Assembly (NCBI RefSeq): GCF_002119725.1
Contig: NZ_CP021109.1
Coordinates: 4,464,001-4,528,000 of the forward strand
DNA length: 64,000 bases
Reading direction: 5' to 3'
Source: Bordetella genomosp. 9
Lineage (GTDB): Bacteria; Pseudomonadota; Gammaproteobacteria; Burkholderiales; Burkholderiaceae_B
Shown in pieces: positions 58,255 through 64,000 of the stretch. The notes beneath the pieces were generated by a model. The model did no database searches. It was not told the DNA's origin and saw only the letters and a list, made by a program, of their open reading frames with translations. Within the stretch, counting starts at the first letter, position 1. Each line of letters opens with the position of its first letter. The translations under genes and the position numbers were made by a program.

Positions 58255-60939
58255 TCATTCCGCCGCCGCACGTCGGCGCGGCCATGTTTTGGTGCCTGCG
58301 GTATATGCCCCGCGAAGCCCGGCCGCCGCGGGCAGGACCGCTTCACCAAGGTCCGCGCGGAACAGGTTGGCGGCACGCAGATCCGCATCCGTGAAGTCCG
58401 CTCTGCTCATCACGGCCTGCATGAGATTCGCCCCACGCAGCGATGCAGCGTTGAAGTCGGCTCGAACGAACAGGCTTTCCGCCGCTTCGATGCCATCCAG
58501 ACGCGCATTCGCCAGCAGGCATTCGGACAAGTCGCTGCCGCGAACAACGGCATTCACCAGACTCGCGCCTTGCATGCGGACGCCACGCATGCCGCACTGG
58601 TGCAGCGTGGCGCCGTCCAGCGTCGCTGACTGCAGGTCCGTGCCGGGCGAAAAGGAAGACATTTCGATCCTTGCCGCAGTCAGGTCCGCCCCATCGCGAA
58701 ATGCGGTATCGATGAAGCCGCAACGCCTGACATGTGCCCGGCGCAGGTTTGCGTGCTCGAAAGTGCAGGCCATGAAGGCGCAGCGATGCAACATCGCATC
58801 CTCGAAGGCGCAATGCAGGAAGTGCGTTTTCATCAACACGGCTTCTTCCATGCTCGCGACGCTGAAGTCGCAGCGCTCCAGGCGCGTCTCCCCCAGGCGC
58901 GTGCCGTGCAGGATCGCGTCCGAGAACACACAAGCGACGCAGCGCGCGCCTTCCAGGGATGTCCGCGTCAGGTTTGCGCCCGCCAGCGAGACCTTCTCGA
59001 AGTGCGCCATGCCGGCATTGGCATGCGCAAGCCGCGCGTTTGCCAGCGACCCTCCCGCCATGGATGCATGGGCCAGTACGGCCTCCGTGAAGTCGCAGTC
59101 GTCCAGACGTGCGCCATCCAGCCTTGCGCCTTCCAGCGATGCGCCGCGGAAGCAGCTGCCGCGAAGATCCATGCCGCTCAGGTCCGCGCCGGCCAGGTGC
59201 AGCCCGCTGAAGTCGCGGCCGCGCGCGTAGATCGCCTGGACGCGGCGGCGCGTGCGCGCGGCGCGCTGCGGCGGCATCGGCGCCGCGGCAGCGCCGGCAT
59301 GCGCGGCGTGACGGTACAGCGCCAGCACCTGCGGCTGCAAGCGATCACGCAAGCCCGTGGGCGATGGTCCGGCCGACGTTGCCGCAGGGAAACGCTCGTC
59401 GAAATCCCGCAATTGCCGCACCAGGGCCGGCGGGTCGATACGGCCCGCGCGCGGCGCCTGCATGTCGACCCTGGCGATCGCATCGAGATCGACGCCGGTG
59501 TGCTGCGCGAACCGGCGCATATCGCTGTCGTCCAGCAGAGCCTGCCTGCCTCGCTCCAGCAGCGCCTCCCCTTCCCTGCGCGCCTGCTCGGCCTCTTCCA
59601 GCGCGGCCGGCAGATCGTCAACGGTAGGACGACGCGGCAGTGCATCGTTCAACGGCAGATAGTCGTCGGCGTTCAGGCCCTCGGCCTCGAGCATGCGGCG
59701 CGACGATGCGCGCCGGCGCGCCGCGCCTGCCTGCAGATTGCGGGCCAGCGGCCGCGCGTGCACGTCGGGCAGGTCGCTGTCTGGCGCGTTGACGTACAGC
59801 GAAGCGGAAACGAGGTCGCTGTCGCGCAAGGCATGCACGGCGCCATGGCGCGAGTCGGCGCGGCGCCGCGCGACGTCCATGTAGTGCGCAATGGCGCGAT
59901 GGTCATTTGCATCTTCAATCGCCAGCACCAAATGCGAGACGTCCGCCCCGTCGCTTTCGGCGATATCCAGCACGCCATGCCAGATGAGTATTGCCCGCTC
60001 GTGATCGGGAAAGAACCACGCCGTGGTCAGTCTCATATCCGCTTCTTCCAGGACGGCGGGCCGGGCATGCCTGAGCGCGAAGCAGCGTGCCCGCCAGACC
60101 GGCAAGCGGCCGGACAATACTTGTCGTTCCGGGTGCATATTCCAGAACGCGTAATCCACGCCGGACGGCACGTCGGGCCTGCCCGTCCACCATTGATCGG
60201 ACGGCGCGGCGTTGAAGTAGCGGGCATCCATGTCGGGTGCGAAGCCCGGAAACTCATGCTCCAGCCAGGCCTGGTCGTATCGCGATCCCATGCGCGCGAA
60301 GCGCGCCGGCGTATCGGGCGCGATGCCGTCGAAACCGGCCGGGCGCACGATTTGTCCGGAATATCGAATGCGCTGGTCCGGCGACTCGACATTGGGCAGC
60401 GGCGTAACCCGCATGCCGCCGATCTCGTCCGGCTGCATGCCGATGCCGTGGGAGTTGTCCGGGCAGTCCGGACCGCCGTATGCGCGCCGCCAGTCGATGC
60501 GCATGGCGTCAAAGGGAGCGGGCGCGGTGGGCTTGCCGGCCACCCAATACCGGTCGCCGAACACCAGCAGGGACTTGTCGAGAGAGCCGACGCGAGCCCT
60601 TACGGCGCAGGCGGTCTTGTCGGGCTGATGCCGCGTATATGCTTTGCCGCTGACGATGAATTCGGCACAGGGCTTGGGCACGCCCAGGTCAAGCGCGCCG
60701 CCGACCTCCTGCGCCGCCAGACGCCACAGGTCCTGCTCGGACGTCAGTGCGGGAGCGTCCTTCAATGTAGCCATGGCCAGCATGGCGATGCCCAGCTTGT
60801 CGCTGCCCCGCCAGCGATACGGCCGCGTAAGCAGGCTCAGGCGCGACGGCTTTACCACACGCATGCCGTGCTCCACGTCGCAAACCGCGTTAGGGAAGAA
60901 GCAGCCGCCATCATTCTGTACGCTGATCCACGACGACAC
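58255..60939 (-). CDS. DUF2169 domain / pentapeptide-repeat protein (type VI accessory)
   Basis: This 894-residue protein joins two parts. Residues about 1-310 form a DUF2169 domain (GKAYTRHQPDKTACAVRARV, FGDRYWVAGKPTAPAPFDAM, WRRAYGGPDCPDNSHGIGM), known as a chaperone/adaptor-type domain in type VI clusters. A helical linker is followed at about 575-865 by some 50 pentapeptide repeats of the A(D/N)LXX type (for example FSGLHLAGADLSGMDLRGSC), which fold as a right-handed beta-helix. The start is GTG 60939, which overlaps the end of the upstream small membrane-protein gene by 29 bases. With the PAAR-like gene behind it, it probably loads the tip or an effector onto VgrG. Confidence 0.85.
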   Translation of the reverse strand: MSSWISVQNDGGCFFPNAVCDVEHGMRVVKPSRLSLLTRPYRWRGSDKLGIAMLAMATLKDAPALTSEQDLWRLAAQEVGGALDLGVPKPCAEFIVSGKAYTRHQPDKTACAVRARVGSLDKSLLVFGDRYWVAGKPTAPAPFDAMRIDWRRAYGGPDCPDNSHGIGMQPDEIGGMRVTPLPNVESPDQRIRYSGQIVRPAGFDGIAPDTPARFARMGSRYDQAWLEHEFPGFAPDMDARYFNAAPSDQWWTGRPDVPSGVDYAFWNMHPERQVLSGRLPVWRARCFALRHARPAVLEEADMRLTTAWFFPDHERAILIWHGVLDIAESDGADVSHLVLAIEDANDHRAIAHYMDVARRRADSRHGAVHALRDSDLVSASLYVNAPDSDLPDVHARPLARNLQAGAARRRASSRRMLEAEGLNADDYLPLNDALPRRPTVDDLPAALEEAEQARREGEALLERGRQALLDDSDMRRFAQHTGVDLDAIARVDMQAPRAGRIDPPALVRQLRDFDERFPAATSAGPSPTGLRDRLQPQVLALYRHAAHAGAAAAPMPPQRAARTRRRVQAIYARGRDFSGLHLAGADLSGMDLRGSCFRGASLEGARLDGARLDDCDFTEAVLAHASMAGGSLANARLAHANAGMAHFEKVSLAGANLTRTSLEGARCVACVFSDAILHGTRLGETRLERCDFSVASMEEAVLMKTHFLHCAFEDAMLHRCAFMACTFEHANLRRAHVRRCGFIDTAFRDGADLTAARIEMSSFSPGTDLQSATLDGATLHQCGMRGVRMQGASLVNAVVRGSDLSECLLANARLDGIEAAESLFVRADFNAASLRGANLMQAVMSRADFTDADLRAANLFRADLGEAVLPAAAGLRGAYTAGTKTWPRRRAAAE

Positions 60940-61369
60940 TGTGCGTGCCCGGCTCCACCCGGACCCGGATCTGGCGGCCCTCCGCGAAATCGGCGAAACG
61001 GGCGGGAGAAATCGGCACCTTTATCTCGGTTTCGAAAGGAAGGCGAAGTTCGCCGGCGGCAGAATCCGCCGCGACACCGCGATCGGCGAGCGCCTCCGAG
61101 GCGGCCGGCTGCACCGCCAGTCTCAGCTTCCAGATGAAGAAGCGATCCGCGCCCAGGCGCACGCCTGTGTCGGTCGCCTGCAGGACCTGCGCCGACGCAC
61201 TGGCGCCGGTCCGGCGTATGGTCTCGCTGGCTTGGGTTTCGCGCACCGTGCGATCGTGCCGCCGCTTGACGTGATACAGCGCCACGGCGCCTTCGACCAT
61301 GATGATCAGCACAACAAGCGCCATCCATCCGGCCCACGGCGGCAATCCCCAACGCTGCATGAATTCCAT
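60911..61369 (-). CDS. small membrane protein of the type VI cassette
   Basis: This 152-residue protein begins MEFMQRWGLPPWAGWMALVV with one membrane helix at about residues 12-32. A polar, probably folded domain follows outside or inside the membrane (ADRFFIWKLRLAVQPA, ELRLPFETEIKVPISPARFA). The family is not recognised. It sits between vgrG (14 bp upstream) and the DUF2169 gene, which it overlaps, so it is surely part of the same operon. It could be an immunity-like or assembly factor; the sequence does not decide. Confidence 0.7.
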   Translation of the reverse strand: MEFMQRWGLPPWAGWMALVVLIIMVEGAVALYHVKRRHDRTVRETQASETIRRTGASASAQVLQATDTGVRLGADRFFIWKLRLAVQPAASEALADRGVAADSAAGELRLPFETEIKVPISPARFADFAEGRQIRVRVEPGTHSVVVDQRTE

Positions 61370-61383
61370 TCCGGCGATTTTCT

Positions 61384-63750
61384 TCAGAGTATCGTCACCA
61401 GGCCGGCAAGCAGGCTTTTGGCTCCGGCGCTTTCCGCCGCCAGCCCGTTGTTGCGGTATTCGATGCCGCCGATCTTGGTTGCCGTGGCGAACACGTCCAT
61501 CTTGACGGCGTTCAGGTCGACCTTGGAGATGGCCACGCCAAGATTCGACCGCCAGACCGTGGCGTTGCCGACTCCCAGCGTGGCCTGCGCCACCGTCAGG
61601 TTCAGTCCGAAAGGCGTGGCCTTGAGCCAGCTCTTGGTGGACAGATCCTTGACCTGCTTGCCGTTCAGAACCACATCGGTATCGCTGGTGAGGGTAATGG
61701 TCTGCGGCGCCGTCATGTCGATGCCGGCGTTTTCGGACGCCACCGTGATCTGGCTGGCTGCCTTCGCATCCATGCCGGCAGCGGTGGAGGTGATTCGCAC
61801 CTGGCCCTGGGCCGTCAGGTCCATGCCGGCCGCCAAAGATTGCATGGTGACCTGGCCCTGCGCTTTCTCGGTCAGCGTGCCCGCCTGCACGTCGTGCATC
61901 GCATCGCCCGACGTGACGGTAACGGTGCGGCCATTGTGCAGGGTCTCCTGGAAGGGCCCGGTCACCGTCCGGGTTTCGCCGTCGGCGGCGATCGTCGTGG
62001 TCAGCCCCTGGTCGTACCGCTCGGTCGTCATGCCGCCGGATACGTGCAGCGTGCGCGCGCCGTTGACGGTGTAGGTCTCATCCTCCGCCACGGTGACGGA
62101 GCGCGTCTGTCCAACCGTCAGGACGTCGACGCCCCCGACATGGGTGGTACGGTCCGCGCCGATGAAGGTGGTGTCGTCCACGCCGATGGTTGTCGTACGG
62201 ATGCCGTCGACACTGCGCTGCTCGTCGGCTTCCACTTCGGTGCGCATGTTGCGTTCCGCATGCAGCCATATCTCCTCCTGTCCGGGTTTGTCTTCGAACA
62301 TGAATGCGTTGGCGGTGCGCGGCGTTCCGTCCTGGGTCCGTGAGACGAACCCGCTTTGCGTCGCGTTTGCGGGCAGATCCCACGGCGGCATGTTGGCGCC
62401 ATTGAAAACGCGGCCAATGACGATGGGCCGGTCGGGATGGCCGCCGATGAAGTCGACCACCACTTCGTCGCCGCGCCGGGGCAGCTGGATACCGCCGAAG
62501 CCGCCGCTGGCCCAGGGGCTGGAGACGCGCACCCAGCATGAACTGTTTTCATTGCGCTGTCCGTATCGATCCCAATGGAACTGGACCTTGATGCGCCCAT
62601 ACTGGTCCACCCAGATCTGCTGCCCTTCCTTGCCGACGACGGTCGCGGTCTGGGGGCCGTGGGTATAGGACTGTGGCGTGATGCGCGGCGGGCGGAACTG
62701 TACGGTGGACGGCAGGACGGTGAACCCGACGTCGATGGTTTGCGTCTGCACGCCCCCGGTGGCATAGCCGGATTCGCGTATGTGATAGTGCGCGGCGATG
62801 ACGAGATAATCGCGATTCTCGCTGTCGCGCGGATGATTGCGCAGGCGAAAGCGATATCCCGGCGCCATCCCATGCGCGTTGCAGGCGCCGGACACCAGTT
62901 CCTGCCGGCATTGCATGGCCTGCAGACGCACGCGGCTGTAATGCTCGCCCTCTTCGGGATCGGTATAGCCGCCCAGCCACTCGTAGATCTCGAGCTTGCC
63001 GTCGTCGTACGGCGCGGGATTCGTGCGCCGCGCATCCATGCTGGTGCCGGGCCGCCTGAAATCGAAGTCCGTGGTTGCGAAACCGCTGGGTGTGATCTGC
63101 TCCGCCGGTTCCCATGCATTCACGTATGCTTCGCGCGGCACCGTCACGCGATCCGGCCCGTAGTACGGCAGCGACTCGCAGCCGCGGCAGGGATCGTGCT
63201 GTGTGACGTCATCGGTCAGCACCAGCGTGTGCTTGCCATGCTCGTGACGGAACCAGTAGTAGATGCCCTCATGCTCCATCAGCCGGCTGATGAAGTTGAA
63301 ATCGGTTTCCTGGTATTGGACGCCGTACTCCCAACGCCGGTACGTCCCGGACAGACGCCATTCAACCGGATACGGGTAATCGGCCAGAACTTCGCGAAGG
63401 ATGTCGGGCACGCTTTTGTTCTGGAAAATCTTGTTGTCCGACGTTTGCGTCAGGTACCAGAGCCAGGGACGTACCGTCGCCCGGTAGATGTACAGGCGGG
63501 ACGTGCCGCTTTCCCGCCCCACGAGCGTGCAGCGTGTGATAAGCCCATTCATATGCCGGGTGTCCGCCCCGCTCGAAATCGCCAGCGTCAGCGGCTTGCC
63601 GAGCAGTTGCTTCATATCGAGCGCGTACGACTCCGACAGCAGCTCCACCTCCAGTTCGAACAACTGCGACAGCCCCTCCGACCCGTTCATCGATCGGAAC
63701 AACAAAGCCTGGGGCGGCAGGGGCGTGTGTGCCGTGACGATACGGTCCAT
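61384..63750 (-). CDS. vgrG: type VI secretion spike protein VgrG
   Basis: This 788-residue spike protein forms a trimer at the tip of the Hcp tube. The gp27-like part covers about residues 1-370 (ESYALDMKQLLGKPLTLAIS, QYQETDFNFISRLMEHEGIY). The gp5-like OB domain follows (DQYGRIKVQFHWDRYGQRNE, SSCWVRVSSPWASGGFGGIQ, PRRGDEVVVDFIGGHPDRPI). A long beta-helical needle with repeats such as ITSTAAGMDAKAASQITVAS ends the protein. No separate toxin domain is evident, so this is not an evolved VgrG. Start 63750 (MDRIVTAHTPLPPQALL) has a GGAG site. It heads the minus-strand cassette seen here. Confidence 0.95.
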   Translation of the reverse strand: MDRIVTAHTPLPPQALLFRSMNGSEGLSQLFELEVELLSESYALDMKQLLGKPLTLAISSGADTRHMNGLITRCTLVGRESGTSRLYIYRATVRPWLWYLTQTSDNKIFQNKSVPDILREVLADYPYPVEWRLSGTYRRWEYGVQYQETDFNFISRLMEHEGIYYWFRHEHGKHTLVLTDDVTQHDPCRGCESLPYYGPDRVTVPREAYVNAWEPAEQITPSGFATTDFDFRRPGTSMDARRTNPAPYDDGKLEIYEWLGGYTDPEEGEHYSRVRLQAMQCRQELVSGACNAHGMAPGYRFRLRNHPRDSENRDYLVIAAHYHIRESGYATGGVQTQTIDVGFTVLPSTVQFRPPRITPQSYTHGPQTATVVGKEGQQIWVDQYGRIKVQFHWDRYGQRNENSSCWVRVSSPWASGGFGGIQLPRRGDEVVVDFIGGHPDRPIVIGRVFNGANMPPWDLPANATQSGFVSRTQDGTPRTANAFMFEDKPGQEEIWLHAERNMRTEVEADEQRSVDGIRTTTIGVDDTTFIGADRTTHVGGVDVLTVGQTRSVTVAEDETYTVNGARTLHVSGGMTTERYDQGLTTTIAADGETRTVTGPFQETLHNGRTVTVTSGDAMHDVQAGTLTEKAQGQVTMQSLAAGMDLTAQGQVRITSTAAGMDAKAASQITVASENAGIDMTAPQTITLTSDTDVVLNGKQVKDLSTKSWLKATPFGLNLTVAQATLGVGNATVWRSNLGVAISKVDLNAVKMDVFATATKIGGIEYRNNGLAAESAGAKSLLAGLVTIL

Positions 63751-64000
63751 TCGAACTCCGCGTTGGCGCTGGCGCGCCGGTGGCTGGGGTGGCTGACGCC
63801 AGGATCCGGCGCGCAATTGCGGGCCGGGATAGGGATGCTAGAAGTCCCGCATTTCGCCGACGTTTCACTAACAATCGCTATCATTTTTTACGCCTCCGGC
63901 GGCCAGCGCTGCGGAATGGCGATCCGGTGCTTGTCGGCTTCACATTGCCACGACACAATATGTCGCCCTTTACACATTCCTTACTCACTTACCCCGGGAT
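63751..64000 (-). other. region upstream of vgrG
   Basis: No complete gene is supported in the last 250 bp. A minus-strand ATG at 63884 has a very good GGAGG site and opens a 65-codon frame that overlaps the vgrG start by 64 bases. Its product (MIAIVSETSAKCGTSS...) has no recognisable feature and may be a leader peptide or chance. A short interrupted palindrome CGACA-N5-TGTCG lies at 63951-63965. Confidence 0.4.

Overview
The window is high-GC DNA from a betaproteobacterium, most likely an Alcaligenaceae member close to Bordetella or Achromobacter. This rests on the very GC-rich third codon positions, the aroK-aroB-dgt / mrcA / cyaY-lptM-lysA neighbourhood, the ResB/CcsA (system II) cytochrome c maturation genes beside a cytochrome c4, and the single tuf between fusA and rpsJ. 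The genus is an inference; no 16S rRNA or tRNA gene is visible here.

Positions 1-7.4 kb are an accessory metabolic region. It holds a PotABC-type ABC transporter operon (second permease cut by the window edge), a divergent IclR regulator, an MFS transporter, and a translationally coupled MFS transporter / Rieske oxygenase pair. It is followed by about 740 bp with no intact gene. Positions 8-31 kb are core chromosome: ssb, an MFS gene, uvrA, a glutathione S-transferase, aroK-aroB-dgt, mrcA (PBP1A), cyaY, lptM-lysA, ccsA and resB, cytochrome c4, engB-hemB, and cutA-dsbD.

Positions 31-55 kb carry the ribosomal superoperon on the minus strand. In transcription order it is rpsL, rpsG, fusA, tuf, rpsJ, rplC-rplD-rplW-rplB-rpsS-rplV-rpsC-rplP-rpmC-rpsQ, then rplN-rplX-rplE-rpsN-rpsH-rplF-rplR-rpsE-rpmD-rplO-secY-infA-rpmJ-rpsM-rpsK-rpsD-rpoA-rplQ. 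The usual rpsQ-rplN junction is broken by a strong terminator and about 4.9 kb of unrelated genes: a LpxO-like hydroxylase, an aldehyde dehydrogenase and two orphan proteins. The rplN side has its own candidate promoter and a long leader. Other candidate control elements are a terminator with an overlapping promoter between rpsJ and rplC, palindromes between rpsD and rpoA, and a promoter with a 300-nt leader before rpsL.

Positions 55.4-63.8 kb are part of a type VI secretion cassette: a kinase-like protein with no N-lobe but with a membrane segment and a PEGA domain, an FHA protein, a PAAR-like tip protein, a DUF2169 plus pentapeptide-repeat adaptor, a small membrane protein and VgrG.

The most unusual structure is the gene-free interval 21.06-22.12 kb. 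Two inverted modules of about 341 bp, about 86 % identical, flank a spacer that carries nine tandem copies of an 11-bp repeat. Each module folds on a 35-bp stem. Six base pairs of that stem differ between the copies with compensation on both sides. Elsewhere a 77-78 bp mosaic repeat sits directly behind the stop codons of hemB and rpsL in the same orientation.
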